Source of the DNA: Salvator merianae
Taxonomy: Eukaryota > Chordata > Lepidosauria > Squamata > Teiidae
NCBI GenBank assembly: GCA_003586115.2
Contig: QVOM02000115.1
Coordinates: 7,174,799-7,238,798 of the forward strand
Length of the DNA stretch: 64,000 bases
Direction of reading: 5' to 3'
Both the position numbers and the translations under genes were made by a program. The notes beneath the pieces are model-generated. The model was given only the letters and a program-made list of their open reading frames with translations, searched no databases and was not told where the DNA came from. Shown piece by piece: positions 11,807 to 24,797 of the stretch; the first letter of the stretch is position 1; the number at the start of each line of letters is the position of its first letter.

Positions 11807-12325
11807 GCCTTTCTGCACTGGCCCTTAGGATCCAGAAGGGGACAACGGACCTCCTTTCTTCGTATTAGCGTGGAATTTGGAAGGCTTTGCCCACCGCTAG
11901 TACACTCCGTCTGTGCAGGACAGGGTTTGATCCAGATCAAGGGTCCTTGAGTGTATCACCAGTAGTCCTGATTAAACAGGCCTACCAATATACTAGCAGG
12001 CCCTGATCTGGAACACAGAGGTGTGCAGAAGTACATCACCATGTTCCTGACTCCCGGGGTCCCGTTTCACCAATGCATCAAAGCATGCCACCGAAATGGC
12101 ATTTCATGTTAGAAACTTCATTCCTAGTCCTTCAGAGCCCTCAGAGCCTAGCTCCAAAGCTCAGTTGCAAGCTTCGAGTCCACTGCAAGAGCTCTTCTGG
12201 ACCAGCACTGTCATGCAGCCAATGCTGTTCTAGACCACGTCTGGTCATGGTCCAAACCAATGGGCTTCACTGGCCCAGCCAGACCCACGAGTTGAGATCA
12301 TGGCCTTTCAGTGCAGAAAAGCTTT
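11807..12325. mobile_element. MITE family M5, copy 2
   Basis: The left end is GGGCCTTTCTGCACTGGCCC; the right end is GGCCTTTCAGTGCAGAAAAG. The interior is collinear with the copy at 10060-10497. About 520 bp, no conserved ORF. Confidence 0.65.
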
Positions 12326-12781
12326 TGATGATGCTATGTAGGAATTCATTTTCTCCAAATGTGATCAATACAAGAGAATTCACCAACTCACAGTAACAGC
12401 CTATGGGCTGTATCCGTGAGGATGGCAGGGTTCTTATGAAGGTTCATTTAGGTGCCTCTTTTGAATTTCCCTGCTCCTTGGATTTACATGAATGAAGAAT
12501 CCTTTGATCTTTTCTCATGTCATGGGCTGCCACCTCCACAATCCATGTGATGCTACCTTCACAAAAGAATATATTACATATGCTGCTTAGAAAATTGTAA
12601 TGATTTGCAATCAAGAAACCTACAATCCATATAGATAATAGAGGGAAACAATAGGGTTTCTGGCTTTGAAGCAGCTGCCTGGCTCCATTAAAGGATGGAT
12701 TGGAATGGCCCTGGAAGTGGGCCATTTTCTGTCTGCCCCTTAATGGGGTTGCTCGGAAAACAGGGCAGGTAGGTCCTCCCT

Positions 12782-12985
12782 GGGAAGGGCTGTAGCTCAG
12801 TGGTAGATCAAACTGCCCGGAAAGCAGAGGGTCTGTGGTTTGATCCCCAACCTCTCCTTGGAAATAGGACAATGGCAAACCATTTCTATATCTCTGCCAA
12901 GAAACTGCATAGAGGTGCCCATGGGGGTGCTCAAGCAGTCAACCAGAAGTCAGCCACAACTCAGTGGTACCCAAAAGTCATCCCT
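12782..12985 (+). mobile_element. tRNA-derived SINE
   Basis: The start reads like a tRNA: an A box in 'tgtagctcagtggtaga' and a B box in 'gtggtttgatcccca', about 45 bases apart. The SINE body follows: 'ggcaaaccatttctatatct', 'aaactgcatagaggtgccca', 'aaccagaagtcagccac'. It is a pol III retroposon, not a functional tRNA, because the acceptor stem does not close. Confidence 0.75.
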
Positions 12986-13175
12986 GCTGCTGCCATCACT
13001 CTGCTTAGTGACAGCAGAAGCAAATGACATCAGCAAGCTCTGCAAGTGTGGGTTTTTCCACTCTGCAAAAAATGTTACCTGCAAGGATGCTTTCAGTTCT
13101 CTGAGGTGAACTGCAGGCTCAATGACCCCTTTTCATGAAGCCTTTTTCAGCTATACAAATACAGTCATAGTCAAA

Positions 13176-13646
13176 CAGCCTATTCACACTTTACCTTTAG
13201 TGAGCGATCAGACACTCACTGGATAAGGGCATTCATACAGTCCCACCACCCCAGTGTTCAATAGTGTCTTCAGCCGCTCTCAGATACTGCTAACTGTGGA
13301 CAACAAAATCATTGCCTACAGATTGACCAGGAGCAGCTGGATTGCTCCTGGTCAGCAGCATTCTCACCCTCTTCTGGGTGTGAACGCTGTGAGTGGGCAG
13401 CACAGCATGGCGGTGAATATGGCTGCCTAGTTACACACTGTGTCCCTGGTCACCATGGCAATAGCCAGATGTTGCCAAAGCCACTGTCAGGCAGCTGGGC
13501 CATCCAACCACACTTCAAGTGCTGGAGTCCCGGTACAGAGCTGTTCCAGCCCTCACAGTGCATATGGCCACTGTGCTGCAGGGTCTTGTACAGTCTAAAA
13601 TGGTATTGTTATGTCATTCTAGGCTATACAGTGAGAACAGGCCCAG
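13176..13646. mobile_element. MITE family M2, copy 5
   Basis: The left end is CAGCCTATTCACACTTTACC; the right end is GTGAGAACAGGCCCAG. Internal M2 boxes include 'gtggacaacaaaatca', 'ctcttctgggtgtgaacgct', 'caccatggcaatagccag' and 'ttatgtcattctaggct'. Confidence 0.75.
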
Positions 13647-16600
13647 AGGCACAGGCTAAATGTATTGGCTGTCCTACCAGCACAGCAGCGGTGGCATATT
13701 ACTAGTTCCAACAGAGCACTCAAATAACTCCAAAGCTTCAGTGAAAGTGAGGTCATTCTTCATAATTAACATCTTTTGTTAACACGCTGTATCCCAGTTT
13801 GTTGTGTTCATTCCAATGCCAAGCACACACAGATTATTTGCCAGGAAAAAAAAAAATGAGGATGCTTCCAGAATCAGAAGATTTGGTAGTTAGTTAAGAT
13901 TGTACTGTTTCAACCCTAAGTTATAAGACAAAAGCTCCAATTTTAAAAAAAGAAACAAATAGATTTAAAAGAAAGAGAGAGAGGAAATCCACTTCAAGTT
14001 TGCAGTTAACTGCAAACTCAAGGATTGTAATTATCCAATTTGTAAGTCATAGTCAACTTCCACACAGGTTGCATAGCATACACAGAGGGGATCGCTCCTC
14101 AGCTGGACTGCTTGCTTTGGAGACGAGTGGAGGGCCATCTTCATGGGCTATAGATCGTAACCTGCACCAGAGGCCAGAGTCATCCTTGGTGCTCCTTGGT
14201 GTCAAAGGTTCCATCCAGATCCATGACTCAAGGTGCTGAAAATGACCCCAAAACAAAAGCAACACAGTGGTATTTTGTATAGAACACTCCTGTATAAGAC
14301 AGTTTTGCTTTTGCACACTTGGAAGAAAGTGACGTTCCCTTGTATAACATTATTTCCACTGTCGGCAAAATGCAATTGCACTTGTTTAATACAATCCTGG
14401 AAACTCACAATAACATGATTTACAATAACATCATTGCACATCCCATTTTACCAGCAGTGGAAAAAGTGTGGTGCCATTAGCTGCATCTGGAAAAGCAAAA
14501 AAAAAACTGCACAGAAGGGGCCCGAGGGATTGAATATTGTCATAACCACGGAACCCACAGTCTGCCTCCAAGAGCCAAAAGTGCTCTCAGAAGCAACTCT
14601 TGCACAGCAGGAAAACCCGCTTTTAGGGCACTTGCCACCCTTATTTGCTCCTGCTACTGTTGTGCAGAGGGACACTGGTGGCAGGAGTGGCTTACCTAGC
14701 TTGACCTCCACCCAGCCCCAATAAGCAATGCCTTTTCATTCTTCGGTTTCAGAGTTTACAAAGGCTGAGAGAAGTGTTTGGATGCTGCAACCCCCTGCTT
14801 CAAAGCTGGAACACTTGCTGTGACCCAGCATGTATCTTTTCCCTCCACTAATGGCTTGCCTTGGTTGACTTGGCCTCCATGGTTCCACAGTTTTGCATGG
14901 GTTTCAATTACTTGCATAACACCATTTATCATTACACAGTTGGCTGTAGGAGTCAAGCCACAGTGTAAAATAAAGGATTCCTTTATTGTACTTCCCAGAT
15001 TCATGGAAGCTGTCTTCTTTGAGTGCTTTAGAGTGTGACAGAGGCTGTATCTCCACACCATGCATAGGAGACACCTGGGGGTTGTTGTCTCCACCAAGTG
15101 CCCTCCCCCTGCACCACCAGTGCTTTCATGTATCCACTGGTGGTGTGAGAAGGTGTTTGAAGACCCTATAGCCAAACTACTAACCATCAGAGTGTAATTT
15201 TGCACCCTTACTTCCAGTTGCTTGGGGTGTCACAAATGGAGATGTGATGCCCCAGACTATTCCCAGTGGCATCTGGGTAAGTAAGTGCAGACACAATCTG
15301 GCTTTCTTTTTTCAACTCATTTTCACTGCATGCTTATTCAGATTATGAGTCACCTATGACCGAGGCCTCTAGCTGTTGGCCCATAAAATTCTAGCTCTCT
15401 TGTCTGTTATTGGATATAGATAGATGGATATTTGTCTTGGGAGGAAGCAGGATGCTAGTTCCACATGCTGACTCTCACAGAATAGAATATGAATGTGAAT
15501 TCTTCCTTCCTTTCTCCCACATGAGCATGGCTGAATTGAGGAGAATGCAGTAAAGCTATTTCCTCTGCAACCAATTAACTGAAGAGGGAGAAGAAACATT
15601 CTGTCCTGTCAGTCCTTAGAAACATTCGCAAAGAAAGGGAACAATGGGTCAATGTACTCTAAGCACACAGATCTAATGAACTGATCTCACGTCTTCAGTA
15701 ACTTCTAATTGATTTTAAAATGAGATATTCATGTGGAAGGGGGATAGAGTTTGAGGCTGCGTCCGCATAGCCAGGAAATGCTATACAGAAAGGGCCCCAA
15801 GAGTGCAGTGACCACATCATCCATCAGGTCGCTAGTCCCCAGGTAGCAACTGCTTCCAGAAATGGACTTTCTGCAGAGAAGGAAAATCTGCTCTACAAGG
15901 GGCGGCCGCCCTGATTCGCTCTTGTTTGTTGGCACAGGTTATCCATGCATTAGATCATCCCCCGCAAGGTGGGGAATAGTAAGAATCCCTGCTGCTTTTC
16001 TGCCTCCCTGAACACTTCTCCAGTGAGGATCCCTCTCTCCACACCCCAGTTATTAGCCAGGAAGAAGAAAAGCAGCCACAGAGAAGCTGTCTTTGGGTTG
16101 GATTCAGGGACATTGCAGGGGAACCTCTTCTCAGTTCTTTCTTTCTTATCTTGAATAAGCTGCATAGATCATATAGCATCACCAGTGTCTCAGTTTAGAT
16201 GCCATCTTCACCTTTTTGTTGGACCCAAAACTATGGCAGGTTGGAAAAATCTCTAGACATTCAATGATAGAGCACTACCTGTTAGGTCATTCATGCTGCT
16301 CCATTTCATGCTTCACCTGCATGTAAATCCTGTAAGATGCAAAACACCATCAACCTCCAGTGACCATCCTTGAAATGAAACCAAACTCAGGGTACCATCT
16401 CAGACCCCTGAAGCCTCACAAACAGGAATAGCCCATAATGGTACATTTATGAGTTATGATTTTATTATATTGGGGGCTCAATCACGCTCTCAATCAGAGC
16501 TGCCACCATTATGCATTTTGCATTCACCACTCCTGTGCTGTGGTACAGGAGTGTGCAACAGTTCTGCACATAGTTCCTGGAATCCATTTTGTCAAGTGCT

Positions 16601-16779
16601 GTTTGCACACTCGGTGTCCTTTCTGGGTTTCACGCACCCAGACACATACAGCCAAAACCACAGTTATTGATCCCGCAATATCTCACATTCTTAAACTTGG
16701 ATGCAGGATGGGAGTTGTGTGATTGACAGGAGATAATAGCCGTTCTAGATAAGTATGAACATGGCCCAAGTTATAGGCT
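13647..16779. other. No gene seen; decayed repeats
   Basis: There is no ORF with recognisable similarity. 14500-14720 and 26280-26530 share boxes ('cagcaggaaaacc', 'ctcctgctac/ctcctgctag', 'ggcaggattggc/ggcaggagtggc'), so they are probably two copies of a further MITE. 15745-15945 looks similar in style. I cannot set borders for these. Confidence 0.45.
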
Positions 16780-18740
16780 GTTTTGCACTGATCCAGTCCA
16801 AGGAATCCATCTCAGGTAATGATGGACCCTTTTTTACTACCAGCATTGCATCCTCTGTTAGGCATCCAGCTGACCTTTTTTGGGTGGTGAGGAGGCTAGT
16901 TCTCTTATCTGTGGGCTCTGAGACCTCTTTGCTTTCTCAAGCCAGCTGTGACAAATTTGCCAGGTGCTTTGTAGACAAAATCTTTCCAATTCACTCAAAA
17001 CTGGATGCCACTTTCATGAAAAATGGTGTGGAAGTCCCTACAGAACCATCTGGTCCTGATAGATGGGATCTTGTGGTCTAGTGGTGCAAAATAAGCTGAT
17101 TTCAGAGTTCACACTACCACCAACCCCCTCAAACCTTGTCTATCTTGGTTTATTAAATTATGTGGTAGAGAACTGGTTAATCCAGTTAATAATCGCTGCT
17201 TCAGTGTCTACTGGTGAATTTCCCCCAACACTCAAGAAGGCTGTAATTCATCCACTCCTGAAGAAGTGATTTCTGGATCGGGATGTCTGAATAAATATTG
17301 TCCCATAGCCAATTTCCAATTTTTAGGCAAGGTGCTTGAGAAGATGGTTGTGACACAATTGCAGACATGCTTGGACGAAGTGGACAATCTGGACAACTTG
17401 CAGTCTGACTTCAAGCCTGGCCATGGTACTGATACTGTCTTGGTTCCCCTAATTGATGACCTATGGAGGGAGAGTGACAGGGGGGATGGTGCCCTGTTGG
17501 TGTTCCTTAACTTATCTGGGCCTTTGGTAACATTGATCGTGGAATCCTTTTGGAGCACCTTCAAGATATAGGAATTGAAGGCACTGCTTTACAATGATCT
17601 CAGTTTTATTTCTAGGGCAGAGTTCATAGCATACAGCTGTGGGATTTTCATTCATCTCCCTGGGAGTTCAGCTTGTGGATTGATCTTTTCCCTCGTACTT
17701 TTTAATATTTATATGTGGTCACTAGGTATGGTCATCAGAAGATTTGGAATTTGATGTCACCAGTACACAGATGACACCCAACTCTACATCGCTGTTCCAT
17801 CTTCATCAGGTGAGACAGCCCAGGCAGTGGAGCGGTGATTGGAAGCAGTGTCGGGCTGGATGCAGACCAACAGATTGAAAATAAGTCCAGACAAGATGGA
17901 GGTGTTATTTGTCCTGGGTTCTCAAATTGGGGAAGGGACTTGGTATCCTGTCCTAGATGGGGTTGTTCTTTCCTGGAAGTAACAGGTGAGAGACCTGAGT
18001 ATTCCCTTGGATTCATTTTTAGCCCTAGAAACTCAGGCAGCCATAGTAACTAAGAGTGTGTGTGGTCAGCTTCTTCTTATTAGACAACTGAAGCCTTTTC
18101 TTGAAAGAGATTTCATGGTCATTCTAATCCACGCTTTTGTGACTCTAGGCTGAATTATTGTAAAGCTCTTTAGGTGGGGCTACCACTGAAGATGGTTCAG
18201 AGATTACACCTAGTGCAAAATGCAGCAGCCAGGGTAGTAGTGGATACTTCTACACTGGCTTCCTATTACTGTCTGAGTCTAATTTAAGGTCTAATGCTTG
18301 TGTATAAAGCCCTGTACAATTTAGACCCATTTATCTGAAGGAGCATCTTTTCCCATATAGTTCAGCCCACTATCTGAGATTATCAGGAGAATCCCTTCTA
18401 GTTATATCATCCTTTGATGACTGTCAGGAGACGACTGCTAGATATAGAGCTTTCTTCATAATGGCCCCTTCTATAGGAGGTTTGCCAATTCTCCATTTTT
18501 CGGTGTCTGGTAAAATTATTCTTCATCCCCCGGAAATCTGGAACTTAGTTTGCATGGTATTTTACTATTGTCATATTGTTTAATTTCTTCAATTTCTATT
18601 GATTTAGTATTTTATTGTTTTATTCTGTTTCCTATAGTTTTAGGGTCTTAGTATTTTATTTTCTACATCTCCCTGAAACTACAGTGAAGGGCAATATAGA
18701 AATTCCACAATCAATCAATCGATCAATGATGATGATGATC
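16780..18740 (+). pseudogene. L2/CR1-group LINE, decayed reverse transcriptase ORF
   Basis: About 2 kb of a non-LTR retrotransposon. In broken frames it carries the pre-RT linker ('SCDKFARCFVDKIFPIHSKL', from about 16930), RT motifs around 17290-17560 (NYRPIAN-like, 'GHGTDTVLV', 'DL'), the catalytic YTDD box at about 17763-17774, 'WMQTNRLKISPDKMEVLF' from about 17858 and the thumb region to about 18560. The 3' tail is a short ATCA/GATG repeat near 18712-18740. Several in-frame stops and frameshifts make it dead. Confidence 0.85.
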
Positions 18741-19859
18741 AGGCTAAAGAAAACTAACCAAGACAGTCCCTTTGTAAAGAAGAGCATTTTGAATGCTTAT
18801 GATTTTACAACACAGAAATGTACTTTTGTATCTCAGATGCACAAGCAGTAAAGGCACCTGTGAGTTAAGTGCAAAGTGTCTGCAGATGCTGCAAACAGGA
18901 GCAATGAGGAAATGTCAGTTAAATATAAGAAATGAAAACAGGGTTGCTTTGCTATTTGTTGTGGCTTTATATGACATAGATGGCATGTGAAGATTACCTG
19001 ATACAGCATAAACCTCCAGCATTATCTTTTATCACCAGAGGTAGCAAAGGGAAACATGTGGGTGTTACCTACAAGACTATAATAATGATGACGGAAACTA
19101 AAAAGAGAGAGGAACAAGAAAGAAATACTCAAGATCTTTGACGATACGAATTTATGATTTGATATGCTGATGATGTACTGCAGCAAAAGGAAGGTGTATG
19201 TCACTACAGGTTTCCCACACCAGAGTCTGTGCTGACCACCCTGAGATAACAAGATGTTTCTACTAGATTTGAGTCTAACAATAATCTTGAGTTTCAAGAA
19301 AAAGCTGGGCAGTGATTTTTGCCAAATGCAGATGCATGAAGAAATGTGATAGGTTCTACACAGCACGCAAACTGTACTATAAAAAATCCAAAGGAGCAAA
19401 GGGATCACATGTCTCTGAACTCATCAGGCCACCATCCTGCCACAGAGGGGCAGAAAGCAACATCCTCAGTCTCCACTGCCATTATGTGGACCCACTTGTC
19501 ATGCTCTCATCCCAGATCTCTGCACAGCCCTATTTTGGAAGAAGCAGAAAATAGTCAACTCCTGGGGCCACTTATGAGATCGTGATGGACATAAATTTTG
19601 ATGCAGAGGAGCTTCCAATCCCCAGCTTCAACATTAGCATGGGCATGAGGTGGGGCTGCTAACACAATGTGCCAGATAACCTAGAGCCTGCTTTAATGGC
19701 TGCCCACATTGTGGACAGTCCATTCGGGCCTGACTTTGGCAACTAGTAACAGAAGAGAATTTTATACAAAAAATGTTTTCTCATCCCTTAGGGGTGGTTA
19801 ATCTCAGGTCTTCTATCAAAGGTTTGGGAGTTTGAGGGTCTTAACTGTTCCTAGGACTT
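18741..19859. other. No gene seen
   Basis: Only short ORFs in this stretch. None resembles a known protein, and I found no repeat family I could name. Confidence 0.5.
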
Positions 19860-20525
19860 TGCTGTTCCTAGGACAGAAGAAACATCTGAGATGTTTATCC
19901 CGTTGAATCCATTCTTCCAAGTTGGGAGTCACTGCCCAAGTGCTCCTGTCACTACTGGGACCACTTTTAGCTTCTACATCTTCTCTAGTTCTTCCTTTGG
20001 TCCCTCGTATTTCTCCAGTTTCTCATATCCTTTCTTCCTGATCTGTTATCTTCACTTCAGCCTGCTACATCTATTATCTCTGTTTCTTTCTTGCCTGTGT
20101 CTAGCACTACAATATTAGATTGATCGGCCAACATTTGTTTCTTAATGTGGATATGGAAACCCCATAGGAGCTTAACTCGGATGTTCTCGGTCACTTTTTG
20201 TTTTGGAGTTTCACATTTAGATTTTTGCCCAGCAATACTCATTGCAGATATTCCTGTACACAATTCCCACAGTTTGGTTGTGCAACTCTGCATCTACTTT
20301 TCCTGCCAACATCTTGCACCTAGCTACTGTGTGCTGGACTGTCTCAGGGGTGCATTCTGACCTGGGATCCTGTGTGGTATGATAGACCCCTGCTTTTATT
20401 GATCTTGAATCCAGTGCTTGTTCTTGTGCTGCTAAGATTAGTGCCTCAGTGCTGTTTTTCAGTCCTGCTTATTCCAGCCACTGATAGAATTTTCCAAGAT
20501 CAGCCGCTTCTATGATCTGCCAATG
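19860..20525 (-). pseudogene. R4/R2-group LINE fragment, restriction-like endonuclease region
   Basis: Read on the minus strand, 20293-20057 encodes a stretch with 'ADQSNIVVLDTGKKETEIID' preceded by 'KLLWGFHIHI'. This matches the C-terminal PD-(D/E)xK-type endonuclease region of R2/R4 LINEs. Upstream on the same strand (20500-20300) come 'LKNSTEALILAAQEQAL' and 'PETVQHTVARCKMLAGK', the end of the RT part with its zinc-binding region. It is 5' truncated and frameshifted. The clade assignment is from memory of the family. Confidence 0.7.
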
Positions 20526-20529
20526 ATAT

Positions 20530-20705
20530 ATTCTATGGATAGTGGCTAGATACTACAGTAATTAAGCATGCATTTCATTTCACCATGCAGCTACCATGCA
20601 GAAAGCCAGTTCAAATCCTGTCTGGAACACCCCTCCAGTAAGAGTCTTTAGGCAAGACCTGTAATGTTCCACCTACCTACCCTACCTCAACTATGAGAAA
20701 AAGAA
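20530..20705 (+). mobile_element. tRNA-derived SINE (decayed)
   Basis: The B-box-like 'gccagttcaaatcctgtct' is followed by 'aagacctgtaatgttccacc' and 'cctacctcaactatgag'. This is the order seen in the SINE at 57.5 kb and typical of squamate tRNA SINEs. The A box is degraded. Confidence 0.5.
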
Positions 20706-20840
20706 GAATAAATAGAGTCATGCAGGCTCAGACATTGCCCAGCTTAACAAGGTCTGTGTCAGATGCTGGAAAACCAAGATACTCTGATGACAAGTGGGCT
20801 CCCGGAACAAAACTACTCATGGATGAGACAAGAGAATATA

Positions 20841-20886
20841 TTCATCCATCCATCCATCCATTCATTCATCCATTCATTCATTCATT
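20841..20886. repeat. (ATCC)n/(ATTC)n microsatellite
   Basis: Tandem CATC and CATT tetramers. A related (ATCC)n tract lies at 33365-33392. Confidence 0.95.
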
Positions 20887-21210
20887 ATTTTCCATTCATG
20901 ATTATTTCATGGATTGGGTGTTGCTAAGACTTCAGTTGGAAACATCAGATTGCCCCCCTAAACCTTGCTTTGATCTGCAGCTGCTTCCAGATGTTGGAAT
21001 CTTCAATCCCCATCAATTTTGATTATGGTTTCCATATTCTGGTCAACCTAATTTGAATATTATGCAAATAAAACTAATTACAAGTTAATCAGATTTGTAT
21101 GAATGGAAATAAGTTATCTTTGTGAAAGGAAATACCTATTGATTTCCTTTCAGGACAAGGCATATGGTGATGTAAATGCCCCATGTAAAGTCTGGATCTC
21201 TTTTTCTGAT

Positions 21211-21257
21211 GGCTGGCTGGCTGGTTGGTTGGCTGGTTGGTTGGTTGGTTGGTTTTA
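21211..21257. repeat. (GGCT)n/(GGTT)n microsatellite
   Basis: Alternating GGCT and GGTT tetramers. Sequence from 21258 to 22659 shows no gene or clear repeat. Confidence 0.95.
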
Positions 21258-22659
21258 GTGTCTCTTCCCCATCTGCCCCCAATAGACAGTGTACCTGTTG
21301 ATTTCTAAAATAGTTGCTCTTGGTGTAGTCTTTCATGAGCCATCTCATTTGGAGTCTGGGAGTGGTTTTGACACTTGACCTTGATCGCTGTGTATGATAA
21401 CCCCCTATAACCTCCTGCAGGAGGGTCCTAACTGATATAGAAATTGACAATGCAGGAATTCTGGTGCCATAACCACTGTAATAAGAGGTCTAAGAATCCC
21501 AAAATTCCAAGTGCAGGTCTTAATGGATTTCCATGATTTTCACATAAGATCTTCTGGAAAACTACCATCAAAATACACACATTTTTCATTTGCATGTATT
21601 TAACAATAAAAAAATCAATTCTAGACTTCATGGTGCTTTGATGCTTAAGCTTATGTTAGGCCCCACCCTCAAACCCAGAAATAATGGCTGAAGCTGCATT
21701 CTGCATAGCAGATGAGTTCCCTGCACATTTTCCTCATTGCTTACTTTCTCCCAACCTGTACCTGGCAGCCACAGAAGGATAGGCTTGTTGGGTCAAGCAT
21801 CTTTAGCAGTTCCTGGCCCCTCTTCATGTTTCATTTCTGCCAAACGTTTAAGCAGAAGATTCAACTTAAACTTTATGTTTCCACAGATACATGACATATG
21901 ACATCTTCCCAAAATCAGTGATATCAAGTACTTCACAACACTAGTAAATTCCAAAAAAATATCTTCATGGATCCCTTGGATTTCAGAAGAAATCCCGATA
22001 AAGCCATTGTCAAATTACCAATCATATCTATGTACATTGTATACAGAAAAAGAGACTGAATCCATGACACAAATCAATAGATGCACAGCATAGGTCCCAC
22101 TGAGCTTCTAAATCACAACCTGAATAAATCATAGAGCTAACCATAACTGGTACCCCTGTGACACCAAAATATTGTTCCATCACTTTGGCACTCAAACTTT
22201 TATATTGAATGCTTCAGACTCCTTCAACAAAAGAGACATCACAATTGCATGAATGGACTGAATCCAAACAATCATGGGCTTCACCATAATTAAGGAACAT
22301 AGGTCTATATCACAGATCCTCACCTATTCCCTGGGTAATAATGACCACTATCAAATAAAAAATTATATTCATATGTACAAAATAAAGCCAATCCTTAAAC
22401 CATAAGTCTAAGGGTGCTGCAGAAACTATGAATACAAGAAAAAGATCCCCTTAGGTTCTATGGCTTTAAAAAGAAGACAAATCTAAATGACCATTAAGTC
22501 CCAAATTGCATGGGAGCTTCTTAAATCGCACATTGCATTCATGGGCATGAACGAAAACAAAAATAAAACTAATTTGCTGATTTAAAAACCAGTTTGGTAT
22601 GCCATATACGTTGCCACACCACTACACCACAAAAATATATTTGAGATTCAAACCCATGA

Positions 22660-23225
22660 TCTGAATTGGGTTTTTTTATTATTTATTAATTTATATCCCA
22701 CCCTTGACCCAAGGATCCCAGGGTGGATTTGCACAGTAAAAAGATAAAAATTATAAGAGTTAATTAAAACACAGTATACAATGCAACCTTTCCTCCCCCT
22801 CCCAGCAGGACTACAGAGAAAATAACCATCAAAGGCTGAAAGCCATATAATGTTGGTACCTGGGAATCCTCTACTGGGGACTGTCCCAAAGTCTAAGGGC
22901 CACCACAGAAAGGGCGCTCTCACCTGCTGTAACCCCTCACACCTCTGAGGATAGCAAACTACAAGAAGGTTCACATGCTGTAATTTTAAGACCTAAGTTG
23001 ATCTGTATGGGAGAAGACACTCCTTCAGACATTCAGGGCCCAAGTCATTCAGGGCTTTATATGTCCATGTCAACACCTTGAATCAGGCTCAGCAGCAAAT
23101 TGGTAACCAGTGCAGTTCCTTCAAGACAAGCGTGATGTGCATCTGATCAGCAGCTAGGCTACTGCATTCTGCACTAGTTCCAGCTTTCAGACCATCATTA
23201 AGGATAGCCCAATGTAGAGCACATT
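22660..23225 (-). pseudogene. L2-like LINE, 3' part, decayed
   Basis: On the minus strand the sequence reads through a degraded thumb region of LINE ORF2 and ends in a short A/T-rich 3' UTR (plus-strand 'ttattatttattaatttata', 22676-22695). It resembles the intact element at 55972-56823. Numerous frameshifts. Confidence 0.65.
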
Positions 23226-23227
23226 AT

Positions 23228-23570
23228 AGTTACAGTTGTTTCATCAGTTAGTCATATCCAACTTTTTGTGAACCTCGTGGACCACAGCACACCAGGCCCA
23301 TCTGTCATCTACTGTTTCCCACAGTTTGCCCAAGTTCTTGTTCGTTGCTTCCATAACACTATCTGTCTCATCCTTTGCTGTCCCCTTCCCCTTTTGCCTT
23401 CAATCTTTTCCAGCATCAGGGTCTTTTCCAATGAGTCCTGTCTTCTCATTATGTGGCCAAAGTATTTGAGCTTCTGCTTCCGTATTTGTTCTCCCTATGA
23501 ACAGCAGGGTTAATTTCCTTTAGTACTGACTGATCTGCTCTTCTTGCAGTTCACTTGCACTAGCAAGCGT
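23228..23570 (-). mobile_element. BovB (RTE) LINE 3' region or BovB-tailed SINE
   Basis: The antisense wording 'gtcatatccaactttttgtg', 'accacagcacaccaggccca', 'tgtggccaaagtatttgagc' and 'gactgatctgctcttcttgc' matches the 3' portion of BovB/RTE elements as I know them from ruminants and squamates. BovB is a classic horizontally transferred LINE and is common in squamates. Too short to tell LINE from a SINE that borrowed its tail. Confidence 0.65.
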
Positions 23571-24734
23571 CAGCGACGCTCACTAACAAAGGGCTTCTGC
23601 GCTTTGCAGAGGCCTTTGTGACTGAGAGCAGCATATCGCTGTTCCAAATCGTGGATATCTGTGGAGCACTAATTTCTGCTCCTCAGCTTTTCCGGGAGCT
23701 GGTATCAAGGCCCTGTCCCATAATATCACTATTACGGGAAATACAGCAAACGATGCTGAGTTTCCCATAATAGGAATTGCTTACCTCTTGTCTGCCAGGT
23801 CCTTTCTTTGTCCTTCTCTTTCAAATACCTGGAAGCTAGACAAGTGCACAAAAAAATAAAACAAAGGGAAGTGGAAGGCTGCTTGGCTCCAGGTATTTAC
23901 AAGAGGAAAAAAAGCAAAAGAGGTAAAAGCCTGCAATTGCCTTCCTTGTATGGTGGGGATGGCGAGAGGGAAACTTGAGGTCTCCCTTCTGTTGCATGAT
24001 TGCCTCTTCCCTACTGGAGGCATCCTAAGTTACAAAGAGATTAGTTTTTTTAAAAAAAATGGAAGAGTTTTCAAGAACCTCTGTGAACACATATTTCCTC
24101 TTTGGTGGGCTTCTTGATTACCACTTTAAAGCCTCTGACCTAAGTTGAACCTTAACACTTGTCTCTGTTTCTCTCTGTGTGTGTTTTATTCATTTTATTA
24201 AAAAAAATACTTGAAGGGATGTGTTAGACAGAAAGTTACCCAAGTTGTTCTTATTGCTTGCCCCAGAAACCACATGTGAATCCAGTTTTATTCAGATATG
24301 CCATGCAATTTGCAGCCATCTCAATAAAGTCAGCTGAGAACTTTGCTCTTGGGGATGTAAAAGAATTGGACTTATATTGGTCTCAGGGGCTCAAATCACA
24401 ACAGCAGCTTCTTTTGAGAGAGGAAAGTGGCCAATTTAATGGTGCCCAACAAGATTAAAACCTTTGTTAGCTGTGTTGCTTGCATCTGATTCTTTTGAAT
24501 TATAGTCACATTTTATTACTCTCATGCTTACTATAAAATGATGACTTGTGTCTCTTTATGCAAAGCTTAATTAAAAAGGAGAAATAGAATAAAGCTATAA
24601 AACTGAAGTGGTTGTCACCATTTTCCCTCCTTCAATTCTTTGTCTCTTTTCACATTTGCAATACCAAAGCAGACACAAGGTTCGAGCTTTCCATACACCG
24701 CCTCGCAACAATGGCTTAATTTGCTTTCCCAAAC
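23571..24734. other. No gene seen
   Basis: Short ORFs only. No coding similarity or nameable repeat was recognised. Confidence 0.5.
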
Positions 24735-24797
24735 ACAGAAAATGGTTGGACTAGGTGAATTTTGTGGTCTCTTCCAATTCGATGATTCGATGGTAGG
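24735..24797 (+). mobile_element. CR1 LINE 3' end
   Basis: 'ggttggactaggtgaatttt' and 'ggtctcttccaattc', then 'gatgattcgatg', match the conserved 3' end of CR1, whose terminus is a tandem of an ATTCTATG-like octamer. About 60 bases remain. Confidence 0.75.

Noticed and set aside
12782..12850. Possible tRNA gene (A and B boxes)
   Set aside because: The acceptor stem does not pair and the sequence continues into a SINE body shared with 8716-8885.
14756..15205. 149-codon minus-strand ORF
   Set aside because: No known motif, no splice-compatible neighbours, and it lies in repeat-like sequence.
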